From Pelargonium cotyledonis (lineage: Eukaryota; Streptophyta; Magnoliopsida; Geraniales; Geraniaceae), in assembly GCA_036897625.1 (NCBI GenBank), contig JAYMTA010001267.1, positions 1 through 20,854 on the forward strand: a stretch of 20,854 nt of DNA, given 5' to 3'. This document shows positions 8,571 to 16,956 of the stretch, in pieces (the stretch's first letter is position 1; each line of letters opens with the position of its first letter). The notes under the pieces are model-generated. The model made no database searches. It worked only from the letters and a program-made list of their open reading frames with translations, and was not told the DNA's origin. The position numbers and the translations under genes are program-made.

Positions 8571-9065
8571 TGTGAAGTTTGTCACCATATACTAGTTGAG
8601 CCCTCCACCTAATAGCTTAAACTTTTGGGTTGGAGTCGAGATTGACGTGATATCAGAGCCAATTTGGTTTGGGCCTAGTAATTCTTTTTTGTTGCCTCCC
8701 TTCTTGGTCCATGTGTAAGGTCCATTATGTTGTCCAACCTACACGTGAGGGAGAGTGTTAATGTATCACACATTGAAAGAATGTGTTACCACTTACCACT
8801 TGATATACTAGTTGAGATCTCCACATACTAACTTAAGATTTTGAGTTGGAGTCAAGTTTGAGACGGGATCAAAGTTGGTTTGGTTTTGGTCTAGTGACCT
8901 GTACGTGTTGCCTCCCTTCTTGGTTCAACTGCAGGGTCTATTGTATTGTCCAACTTGCAAGTGAGGGAAAATTTTAACGTGTTTCACATCGATAGAATTC
9001 GAAGTATGTCACAAACTGATATACTAATTAGGTTGTCCACCTAATAGTTTAAGCTTTTTGTCTTA
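8571..9065 (+). mobile_element. Tandem TRIM retroelement: three LTRs, two internal regions
   Basis: Two and a half units with a constant 216-bp period. LTR 1 is 5'-truncated (about 8571-8647), LTR 2 is 8756-8864 and LTR 3 is 8972 to about 9065. TATACTA recurs at 8588, 8804 and 9020. LTR 1 is followed by TGATATCAGAGCC (8648-8660), close to the initiator-Met tRNA primer-binding sequence TGGTATCAGAGC. LTR 2 is followed by a decayed version (GGGATCAAAG). Both internal regions carry TTGCCTCCCTTCTTGGT and end in a polypurine tract (GTGAGGGAGAG at 8745, GTGAGGGAAAA at 8961) directly before the next LTR, which starts TGTTAA or TTTTAA. LTRs near 110 bp and no coding capacity define a TRIM. Unequal recombination between LTRs is the likely origin. 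Confidence 0.8.
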
Positions 9066-9377
9066 GTAATTGATGAGCTCACGAGACTTCTTCAAGATGA
9101 GGTCCCTTGATGTATGTTATATGGGTAAATATTTGCTGTGAAGTTAATATAATGGCCTAGTAATTAATGGCTTATGTTTACTTCCATTTTCTCAATGTAA
9201 TGTGTATGATGTAAGATCTTTAATGCGTAACTAATGCGCAATTAACATCATTTGACCTTATCTACTATGTACTAAATTGCTAATATAATTATAAATCATT
9301 GAAAACTGGGCCTTTAATGAGCATCCTTTTATTCTGTTTTGTTAACTTCCAAAATTGCCCCTTAACTGCTGCCACAG
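9066..9377. other. No gene seen; intron or intergenic
   Basis: AT-rich sequence between the last TRIM LTR and the candidate small exon at 9378. No repeats or coding stretches are recognised. Confidence 0.5.
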
Positions 9378-9432
9378 GTTCAGTGCCAGGTTGTTTCACT
9401 ACTTGCATACAGAAGTTTCACAATGTACACAG
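9378..9432 (+). other. Candidate internal exon, 55 nt
   Basis: Bounded by CTGCTGCCACAG and a near-perfect donor ACACAG|GTATGC. It is open in the two frames that matter. Directly after the 5254 exon it reads VQCQVVSLLAYRSFTMYT and leaves one base (G), which CA at 9776 completes to Ala, in frame with the zinc-finger ATG. After the 6600-6640 exon it reads FSARLFHYLHTEVSQCTQ and then meets TGA at the next exon. The sequence supports the borders; whether the exon is used, and in which frame, is inference. Confidence 0.4.
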
Positions 9433-9777
9433 GTATGCCTCTCATTTTCTAGAGTTTGATGCCTTCTATTAGATTTATGGCTACTTGAAATGTCAATTAT
9501 GATAAGGTTACTTTAATGCTGTTGTTGTTGCATGAAGACTTTCTCTGGCATCTTTTCAGCATTTGTGCGGTTTCTTCTCTCTTTTTTATATTAATTTATT
9601 AAATTTGTCGTTTGTATTAACCATCATAAACACCATGCATCAGTGTTGCCTAATGAAACTGATATAAAAAGAGGTAGAAGTTGGGCAAGTTTCTCAAAGT
9701 AAACTATTCTTTGCACTTCCTAGTTTCCATTTCTTCTTGAAAAGAGTCTTCTCAAAGTCCCCCTTTTCACTTCAGCA

Positions 9778-11019
9778 ATGAATCACCTCTTGACTGCAAA
9801 TAAAGAGAATGCAGAGAAGCCTTTTATGCATACATGCATCCTCTGCAGAAAAGTATTCAGCAACCAACAGGCTCTCGGCAGCCATCTTAGGGCTCATCAG
9901 GAGGCAATGAAGTTGGGGAAGAGCTGGAATATTCCAGACCATTCCAGTACTTCCATTGGCACCAGTGTCCCCAATGGCCCCAATCTCAGTTCCATCTTCA
10001 CTCAGACTGACAATCCCTCTGTAGGTTCTGGGAACAATCTAGGTTCCGTCTTCGGTAGGGCGATCTCACCATCTACTTTCTCTAACAGGGTTCACTCAAA
10101 CCAAAGTCCCCAGTTGGATGCAACAAGGTTCTCTGAGAACAATCTCAGAAATGTCAACAGTCAATTTATCATGTCTCCAAATCTTTCATCTGGGTATGGC
10201 AGTACTGATTTTAATTATCCTCAGTGCTTTCCTTCACCAGCTCTTTCTCCGTTTGGCAGCCCTGCACCTGCTGGTTTCCCTTTGGATCCATCGTATTTGG
10301 GCTCAAACGGAGGCTTCCAGTATAATGTAGGTGAGCTCCAATCATGCATCGGTGGTATGCCTTTCCCTTCTGCAGATGCCTTGCAGAACTTCCAATATAA
10401 TAATCTTAGCAACCTTCCATATCCTTCCGTTGGTCTTAACTATCCTTATCAAGGTCTAGGCTCCAGTCAACCGCCAATCTACAAAGAACCTACCACCTAT
10501 GGTGTCTTGTCTCCAAATCCGTGTCAATTCCCAGATTCAGAAATAGTCTGTCAGTATAACAAGAGTAGCACCTTACGCTGTGAAGGGAATGGTAATAAGA
10601 GGCCCTATGTAGGTGATGTATCAAGGAGTGCGGTAACAGTGAGTAATAGGAGGCCCTATGTAGGTGATGTATCAGGGCGTGCCAAAACAGTGAGTAATAG
10701 GAGGCCCTTTGTAGGTGATACATCAGGGAATGCTGAAACAATGAGTAATAAGAGGCCCTACGTAGGTGACATGTCAGGGAATGCTGAAACAATGAGTTAT
10801 AAGAGGCCCTACATAGGTGATCATGTATCGGGGAATGGTGAAACAATGGATGTGTCAAAAAAGCCTAAAATCAGCCCCAATCCTCGCGCAGAGAAAGAGA
10901 AAGCTGTGAAGAAAGAGATAACCCCTTTCAATGCTGTGGGGAATGCATTTCCCGGGATGACAAGTTCTTCCGGGAAGGAGGAATGCGAAGCCGGTTTAGA
11001 TTTATCTCTCCATCTTTAG
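9778..11019 (+). CDS. Single C2H2 zinc-finger protein with EAR repression motif
   Basis: 413 codons from the ATG at 9778; possibly the last exon of a longer gene. The only finger has Cys20, Cys23, His36 and His40, with QALGSH at 31-36, a variant of the plant-specific QALGGH helix that contacts DNA. Residues about 45-260 are rich in Ser, Pro, Asn, Gly and Tyr and probably disordered. Residues 275 to about 360 are five 17-residue repeats starting RPYVGD. A basic stretch, KKPKISPNPRAEKEKAVKKE, is a likely nuclear signal. The C-terminus LDLSLHL (407-413) is an LxLxL EAR motif, which in this family recruits TOPLESS-type co-repressors. It is therefore predicted to be a nuclear transcriptional repressor; targets are unknown. 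TTTTCACTTCAG directly before CAATG looks like a 3' splice site, and the frame is closed by TAG at 9721, so the ATG at 9778 may be internal. No close homologue is recalled. Confidence 0.85.
   Translation: MNHLLTANKENAEKPFMHTCILCRKVFSNQQALGSHLRAHQEAMKLGKSWNIPDHSSTSIGTSVPNGPNLSSIFTQTDNPSVGSGNNLGSVFGRAISPSTFSNRVHSNQSPQLDATRFSENNLRNVNSQFIMSPNLSSGYGSTDFNYPQCFPSPALSPFGSPAPAGFPLDPSYLGSNGGFQYNVGELQSCIGGMPFPSADALQNFQYNNLSNLPYPSVGLNYPYQGLGSSQPPIYKEPTTYGVLSPNPCQFPDSEIVCQYNKSSTLRCEGNGNKRPYVGDVSRSAVTVSNRRPYVGDVSGRAKTVSNRRPFVGDTSGNAETMSNKRPYVGDMSGNAETMSYKRPYIGDHVSGNGETMDVSKKPKISPNPRAEKEKAVKKEITPFNAVGNAFPGMTSSSGKEECEAGLDLSLHL
10600..10857 (+). repeat. Coding minisatellite, five 51-bp units
   Basis: AGGCCCTATGTAGGTGAT-like units start at 10600, 10651, 10702, 10753 and 10804, exactly 51 bp apart and in frame. 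They encode RPYVGDVSRSAVTVSNR, RPYVGDVSGRAKTVSNR, RPFVGDTSGNAETMSNK, RPYVGDMSGNAETMSYK and a longer last unit with an extra His (RPYIGDHVSGNGETM..). The R-P-Y/F-V/I-G-D core is the most conserved part. Confidence 0.95.
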
Positions 11020-11280
11020 ATTTGTGCCATTTTCTGCTTATTTAGAATAAATGCTTGTGTGGGTTTAGTATAAATTAATATCTATGGTTTTAGTGGAAGA
11101 GATCTCTCTCAATCGCACACACAACCCTTCTTCTGTTGAGAAGTAGGATTGTGAAGCTGATTTAGATTTATCTCTCCGTCTTTAGTTTTGTGTCTTTTTG
11201 CTTGTTAAGGAATTAGTGCTTGTATGGGTTTAATAGTAATGAATATCTATGATTTTCGTGGAAGTCTCCTCTCTCTCTCT
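10963..11280 (+). repeat. Tandem duplication of the zinc-finger gene's 3' end
   Basis: Bases 10963-11128 (last codons, stop and proximal 3' UTR) are repeated at about 11129-11280, 166 bp downstream. TTTAGATTTATCTCTCC is at 10995 and 11161, followed by matching CTTTAG, GTG.GGGTTTA and AATATCTATG phrases. The second copy still encodes DCEADLDLSLRL plus stop (11147-11185), but a TAG directly precedes it and it is out of frame with the gene. Confidence 0.85.
11046..11051 (+). terminator. Polyadenylation signal AATAAA for the zinc-finger gene
   Basis: Canonical AATAAA 27 bases after the stop codon. This is short for a plant 3' UTR, so the true cleavage site may use a weaker signal further on, inside the duplicated segment. 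Confidence 0.45.
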
Positions 11281-11870
11281 CTCTCTAAGAACTTTATATC
11301 CATTATACAACAACAATCAAGCCATTCCCAAACAATGCCTGGGTTGGTTACACGAATCCTTTGGCAAAACTATATTTCCTTTTATAATGATCATTATTGT
11401 TCCAGATTTTTATTTTTGCTCAAATGGATTTGATGCACCACAATCACTTCCCCTCCACAAATTTAAGGCGGGTTTGATTTATGTTAGCTTTTGGATTATT
11501 TTGAAGGAAATGGGAATTGTTGGATCTATCTTCAAAAGTCTTCCTTGTGTCGATTTATTTATGAGTCGTGCAATAGATGCATCCATTTGCCATGAAAGTG
11601 AATAGACTCTCTTTCTCTAGGAACTATATTTCCTTGATACAACAACCAAGCCATTTCCCGAAGTCCGGACAATGTTAGAGTGGCTATCAATCCCTTACCA
11701 AAATGATATTTCCTTTACAATTATCAATTGTTGTTTCAGATTTTTATTTTCGCTCAAATGGATTTGATACAAAACAAATGCTCCCCTACTCATATCTACC
11801 CCTAATTGCGGGGCTTGATTTGTGGTAGCATTTGAATCATTTTGAAGGAAATGGGAACCGCATACCTTTT
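11275..11870. repeat. Diverged direct duplication, 334-bp spacing
   Basis: About 250 bp at 11275-11530 is repeated at 11607-11870. Shared phrases include AACAACAATCAAGCCATT / AACAACCAAGCCATT, CAGATTTTTATTTT (11403 and 11737), GCTCAAATGGATTTGAT and TTTTGAAGGAAATGGGAA. It begins with a CT microsatellite (11268-11287). It is non-coding; short ORFs here are not conserved between copies. Confidence 0.75.
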
Positions 11871-12879
11871 GTGTGTAAAATAGGAAACAAGTTTCCATGA
11901 CTGCCCAAAACTCATGGATAAGTAAAAACTTTAGGCTTTGATTTGTCAAATCCATGAATCCAAACACAACCTATGGTTGGGCGGATTTTCGAATCATTAC
12001 TAAGCTCTCTTGTATGTGCTGGTTCATCATAATAGAGAGATTTCCGTAAAAAATTCAAATGAGCCATTTTTGATGCATTGGCGCCAAGGATATTCATTTT
12101 TTCAAAATTTGAAATGTATTTAACCGGGTCTCATTACTTGGCTAGTGAAATGTAACGGTAATAGCTTCGAATATTATTCTTTGGTAGATGCTATCAGAAT
12201 TAGCCATTTTTGTTTTGCAAGGTTGTGTGTAACATGTGTATTGTTGACTTGTTGTATAGCACTTATTGTTGTACCACTAGTATTTCTGATTCTCCTTCAA
12301 GTAGCATTTAAAATTTTGAATATGATTTGAAATTTGTTGTTTTGAATTTTGTATTTTAAATGCAAATCTAATGTTTGAGAAACCATAAAAAAATAAAATA
12401 ACAAGTTGAAAGTTGAAAGTTGTCATTTGAAATATCATGTTGTGGCAATGTTTTGAATCTTATAGGATTTGAATCAAATCTAAATTGTTTATGTACCCAA
12501 ATATTGGATTTGATTTGAATACATAATCTCAAATGAAATCCAAGAATTTAAAACCGAGCATAAACGGTACTCTCTAGAGATTTGAAATGAATGACCTTGC
12601 GTATATTGAACTAAGCTTCTAATGGAAATACTAAAAGTAAAAAGCTTCTAATGGAAATATTTTTGTTACAGATTTGATTACGTGGATGGTTTAAGATGGA
12701 ACAAGCGGCTGGTGATAGAAGTCCTGTATACAGTAAGTCTGTGTTGACTTTGATCGAAAATAGTATCTCTACCCTAAACCTTGACCTGGCAATTTGAAAT
12801 CAAACTTATGTGCACCAAAAAATTTATCAGCATTTTTGTGGCATCGGATTGCATAAAATTAAAATGGTCAATTTTCAGG
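11871..12879. other. Intergenic, no gene seen
   Basis: AT-rich, with random short ORFs. It contains a 17-bp perfect repeat AGCTTCTAATGGAAATA near 12614 and 12643 (29 bp apart). A 61-base stretch with exon-like borders (12672-12732, TTGTTACAG .. ACA|GTAAGT) carries a stop two codons in when joined in phase 0 to 9432. I find no coding role for it. Confidence 0.45.
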
Positions 12880-13015
12880 TTGGGCAAACTCACACAAACC
12901 CTCGCATTGGATACGTAAAATCTGAAACACGCCTATTTTAGGTCGGGTTTGAGTTAGGTCGTCCCAACTCGAACCCGAAACAACTTGAATTGCCAGCTCT
13001 ATCTAAGCCTCGTGC
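12880..13015. repeat. Second fragment of the GGGTCGGGTT-type repeat
   Basis: Phrases GGTTGGGCAAACTCA, GGTCGGGTTTGAGTTAGGTC and AACTCGAACCCGAAACAACT resemble 4640-4745 on the opposite strand. No ends are identified. Confidence 0.35.
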
Positions 13016-13248
13016 AAATATGCTAACGTGACATTCATCTTATTTTCGGTCTCTGAAGTAGCATTTGGATTAGAGTTTTGTTTATAAATGAGAATGAAGA
13101 ATTTTGCTTATAATAAAAAATCCTATGAAGTGACATTTTCTGACGTTTTTCATGAAGTTATGTCATTGATCTGGTGCCCAATTACCGTACTAGGTGTTGA
13201 CTATCCAAATTTAAGTCGAGTAAGACCACAAGAAAGGTAAAATCTATT

Positions 13249-13631
13249 GAATTAACTATCATTTTTGTTCCTCAGTTATTATGAACCCGACTGATTCGGT
13301 ATTTGAAATAAATGTTTGCCGGTATGACCCCTCAAAGTTTACAAAACAACCAAAATAGTCCCAACATTAAGTCCGTAACTTATACGCTGGTTTTGATTTT
13401 GTTGGCGTAATCATGCAAACATGTCATCTCGTTATTGTTTTTACGATCACCATTGACTCTGTATTTAGTTTATTTTTGGTTTATGTTTAATGTCACGTGA
13501 ACATCACTAACGGAAAAGACTATTTTGGTCTCTCTTTATCTAATAAATAAGGGACCGTATTGGAATACACTTTGTTCAAATCCCAAAATGGAGGATCTTA
13601 ATAATTAAGGGACCAAAATGCTAGTTAGTTC
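13249..13631. mobile_element. Mutator-type MITE, 383 bp
   Basis: The left end GAATTAACTATCATTTTTGT and the inverted right end GAACTAACTAGCATTTTGGT match at about 16 of 20 positions, and the match continues to about 32 bp. Flanks AAATCTATT (13240-13248) and AAATCTTTT (13632-13640) agree at eight of nine bases. A 9-bp target duplication is the mark of Mutator-like elements. There is no coding capacity. The mismatches indicate an old insertion. Confidence 0.7.
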
Positions 13632-13659
13632 AAATCTTTTCTATAATTCTATTATGTAT

Positions 13660-14596
13660 TAACCAGGTTGGACTTCCTGAGTCTCGGAACTGAGATCTCG
13701 TGCTGAAGATAGAACAACTTTACGACAATTGATCTACATGAGGGCATATACGAGTAGGTGATTAACGGATTTTGTTACTTTTATGCTTCAATTTTTGTTT
13801 TTATTGGTGGATATTTGTTTACATTTATTTAAGATTTCAACTCCCATTACTTTTTCTTTCATCCTAAATTTGATGATGCAGATGAGTTATTTTAACATTA
13901 TCGGTCAAAGCGTTACTGACAAAATTGAAATCTAAACAATATATCGGTTTTAAAATTAATTTTTTGCTCTTACATGTTTATAAAGATTATTGATTAGTTA
14001 ATGACAATTAGTTTTTCTCTCTTTGCCCTTGTTGTATTGTTGTTAGAACAAATTTAAAGTATTTAAACTTACATATTTCATAAATATTGTTAGTAATTTA
14101 TGCATAATTAACGTTAAGAAGGAATTTGACAATTATTTTGGTGTGACAATTATTTTGGTGTGGAGGACGAAAGATGTGTTAATTTGGATTTTGGATCATA
14201 ATTGTTTGGATTCAGATTTACAGAATTTTGAATGTGTATGAGTTCGGATTCAAATTATATATCTTAATGTGTAATCAACGAGATGTCAAGGTGCTTATTA
14301 CGAGCAATTTGATATGACACAACATTTGAATAGTTGGATTAAAAAATATTCGGTTTGACTCAATGTATTTGACCATTTAATCTTTATAGGTAATTTTTGA
14401 TGTAATATGTTTTGAAAATTACAATTTTATCCTTAAATAAGTGGATTATGAAATGGTTTACGCAGCTTGTTTATTCCTCTTTTATTAAGCGGATAGAGCT
14501 TGTTTAAACGCTAATATGATATGATTAACTCTTGTTAAACACGATTTGTCACGTCAATTTTTATTGGTAATTTCATGCTCATTAGCTAAATAAATA
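13660..14596. other. Intergenic with a short tandem duplication
   Basis: No gene seen. GACAATTATTTTGGTGT occurs twice in perfect tandem at 14128-14144 and 14145-14161, probably from recent slippage. Confidence 0.6.
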
Positions 14597-14859
14597 CTCC
14601 CTCCGTCCCAAAATGAGTGTTTTGTTTGTTTAAATTTTTTGTTCTAAAATGAGTGTCTTGTTTCTATTTTTATGCTATTATATTATTGTTCTTCTTATAT
14701 TACCCGTATCACTTATACACATGAGCAAATCTGCACATGGGTGCACATGGGGTGTAGGTGGGGAAAGTGAGTGTTATATTGAAAACACACTTAATTATCT
14801 TGTAATTCATAATTTTTGTGAAAAATAGAAACAAGACACTCATTTTGAGATGGAACGAG
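14597..14859. mobile_element. Stowaway-type MITE (Tc1/mariner), 263 bp
   Basis: The left end CTCCCTCCGTCCCAAAATGA is the classic Stowaway terminus. The right end, inverted, reads CTCGTTCCATCTCAAAATGA. TA dinucleotides flank both sides (14595-14596 and 14860-14861), the known target duplication. Inside the left arm the AAAATGAGTG..TTGTTT segment is repeated. The inner copy (14644-14677) matches the right arm better than the outer one does. There is no ORF; a transposase in trans would be needed for movement. Confidence 0.9.
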
Positions 14860-14861
14860 TA

Positions 14862-15758
14862 TTAATTTCGAGTATATATTCATCATAAAACATGACTTGT
14901 GTTGTGTGAATCAATTTAACTAGTTGATTGATTCGATTAAGATATGGTAATGAGTCCAATCAAATACTTATTTAAATTAGAGATTTCAAATCTTTAACTT
15001 GACTATAAAATAAGCTTTTTCCAATTAATTTTTAAATTAAAAGAAAAAAACGATGGCTTATGATATTATTATTTTGGAAAATAATATAATTATATATTAG
15101 TTGATCCTCACGCTAAAGCTCAATATTATGAATAGTAACAATGATGTATGATCATTAAAAATAAAAAAAATTAGAGTTTTGAAGTATTAATTAAGTTACT
15201 CATCACTAGAATTGACGGTTATGTCTAACGCGATTCAAAATTAGTATGTTTCGTTTTACACATTTAATATATATGCCGTGTTTATGTTGGGCTTTCAAAA
15301 CACGTGATTTATTAATTGTATTTTGACACACACTACATGCCCAATGCGCAACTTACATTATAATGGTAAATTAATTCTTGTAACTTGTTTGGACGTGTCT
15401 TGCCAAATATATAGCTTTTAAACTAGCTGTGTTTGGTCGTGTTCATGTCAATTGTGTCACATCAGGGGTCAAGTCAAGGTCGACCAGAGAGACGGTGGAG
15501 GATAAGCTCAATTGTCATTACTCATGTTAATGTGTTCAACATGTCATGTTCGTGTTTTGTGTTCATAAATGTTTTGTGTTTGTGTTAAGTCGTGCAACGC
15601 AAATTACCCGACGTTTGATCATGCAGTACACAAATAACCTTTTCGACGTGACACGTAAGCATTTATGAGCTCGACTTATAAGTAGTAACTTAAAATTCAC
15701 ATTTGTAATCTTCTCAATGAATTAAAAAAAATTATTAGCTAAAATTAGGGCTTTTAAA
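14862..15758. repeat. Decayed repeat DNA with GTGTTCGTGT phrases
   Basis: No gene. From about 15190 to 15660 phrases such as CGTGTTCATGTCAATTGTGT, TGTTCGTGTTTTGTGTTC and GACGTGACACG recur. These resemble a widespread but poorly classified plant repeat. Boundaries and class are not determinable here. Confidence 0.35.
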
Positions 15759-15799
15759 ATGAATTTCATTATTTTATTGACACTTTGGCACTTTGCTTG

Positions 15800-16009
15800 T
15801 ACATACACAAGAGAAGTGTATCCCAGCCGCACGTGTGGGGGCGCTAGAAACACGCGCCATCCTCTGGTGACATTAACAGTTGGCCTGCTATTGACAGGTA
15901 TTTACGCGCTTTCTCAGCGCCTGAGCATGCACGAGTTTAGAATCATGAAGTCATGTTTGCCACAGAATAATTTAATCTTCTCTTCGAAGTAAAGAAGAAG
16001 ATTAGTCTT
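15800..16009 (+). promoter_or_regulatory. Probable promoter of the F-box/kelch gene
   Basis: The base composition rises in GC here. It contains a G-box CACGTG (15830-15835), a GCGCTTTCTCAGCGC inverted repeat (around 15908-15922) and, after it, a CT-rich transition into likely transcribed leader (CCTCTCTCTGCCC near 16018). No TATA box is clear. Assignment rests on position about 1 kb upstream of the start codon and before a probable 5'-UTR intron. Confidence 0.4.
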
Positions 16010-16085
16010 CTGGGTCACCTCTCTCTGCCCAAACCACACCTCTCAATCTCATAAAGTTTCAATCTTTACTTGCCCTTTCTTCTCT

Positions 16086-16575
16086 GTAAGTTCTTCTTCT
16101 CTGTTTCTGCTTTTTGGGTTTTTTTTTTACCAATATCTGTTTGTTTCTGGGTTTTGCTTGTTTTCTTTGTAATTTATCAACCTTGGAGGCCATAGGAGAT
16201 TGATTTTTTTTTTTCTTATACCAATTTCTGTCTGATTTGTGAACTGGGTTTTTTTTGTTGCCTCTTTAGTTTTGATTCTAGAGAGACAATTTTGTGATAA
16301 ACTAGGCTGTTTTAGGGTTGTTGTGTTGTGGGTTTTGTTCAGTCTAATTGGTTGTTTGTTATTTGTTTTTTAGCTGTTAGATTATCACAGTTAGTATCTT
16401 GATAGAACTAGAAGTGCCTACATGTGTATATATATATATTTCAATCTTTAACCCATGTGAGTATATGAATTTGTATTTTCTGAAAAGGGTTGTGATTGCA
16501 AATTTGCAATTGGTGTTTGTTGATCATTTTTGTGAGAATTTTGTGGAAAGTGAGTGAATCGAATCTTTATTTCAG
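16086..16575 (+). other. Probable 5'-UTR intron of the F-box/kelch gene
   Basis: Donor CTCT|GTAAGTTC at 16086 follows a pyrimidine-rich leader. The interior is T-rich with poly-T runs, and TCTTTATTTCAG ends at 16575, giving a 490-bp intron. T-rich leader introns of this size are common in plants and often raise expression. Only one ATG precedes the main start in the remaining leader, which supports this model. Confidence 0.5.
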
Positions 16576-16636
16576 TTTAAGTACACATTTGGGAAGAATC
16601 TACAGTAGAGGTTAATTGAGACTTTGGAATCGTTTC

Positions 16637-16950
16637 GTTGATTTGTGTTAGGATTTGGATCTCGTAGTTGCAACTGGATAAGAAAAGAACATATTCGGAG
16701 AAGGGCTCCTTCGGTTTTGCGAGGGTTGATTTGTGTTACGGTTTGGATCTCGCCATTTCAATCGAATAAGAAAATAACATATTGGGAGAAGGGCTACATT
16801 GGTTTTGTGAGGTTTCAAGATATTGGTGTTTTGGAGTGTTGATTTGTGTTACAGTTTGGATCTCATAGTTGCAATGGGATAAGAAAAGAACATATTGAGA
16901 GAAGGGTTCATTTGGTTCTGTGAGGGTTTTAAGATATCGGTGCTTTGGAG
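16637..16950 (+). repeat. Three tandem units forming the 5' leader of the F-box/kelch gene
   Basis: Units start with GTTGATTTGTGTTA at 16637, 16725 and 16838. Each continues with TTTGGATCTC, a GATAAGAAAAGAACATATT-like stretch, GAGAAGGG and TTGGTTTTGTGAGG. Units 2 and 3 also have an end (AAGATAT.GGTG.TTTGGAG) that unit 1 lacks, so units are 88, 113 and 113 bp. The third unit ends six bases before the main ATG. Confidence 0.9.
16874..16882 (+). CDS. Two-codon upstream ORF (Met-Gly-stop)
   Basis: ATGGGATAA in the third leader unit is the only ATG between the proposed 3' splice site (16575) and the main start. Units 1 and 2 carry ACTGG and ATCG at the same place, so the uORF arose by a change in unit 3 only. 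The context GCAATGG is good (G at +4). It could reduce translation of the main ORF; reinitiation over 74 bases would be possible. Confidence 0.4.
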   Translation: MG

Positions 16951-16956
16951 AGAAGA

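Noticed and set aside
10490..10858. Minus-strand ORF of 122 codons with strong repeats (HHLHRASYYSL-like)
   Set aside because: It is the antisense reading of the 51-bp coding minisatellite. A 51-bp unit without stops keeps every frame open.
12672..12732. Exon-like stretch between TTGTTACAG and ACA|GTAAGT
   Set aside because: Joining it to the upstream candidate exon gives an immediate stop, and no downstream partner is evident.
16645..16842. ORF of 65 codons in the F-box leader
   Set aside because: It starts at a TTG, not an ATG, and merely reads through leader repeat units.
16945..16956. Four extra N-terminal codons upstream of the F-box start
   Set aside because: The codon at 16945 is TTG. 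The first ATG is at 16957 and matches the remembered N-terminus of the Arabidopsis relative.
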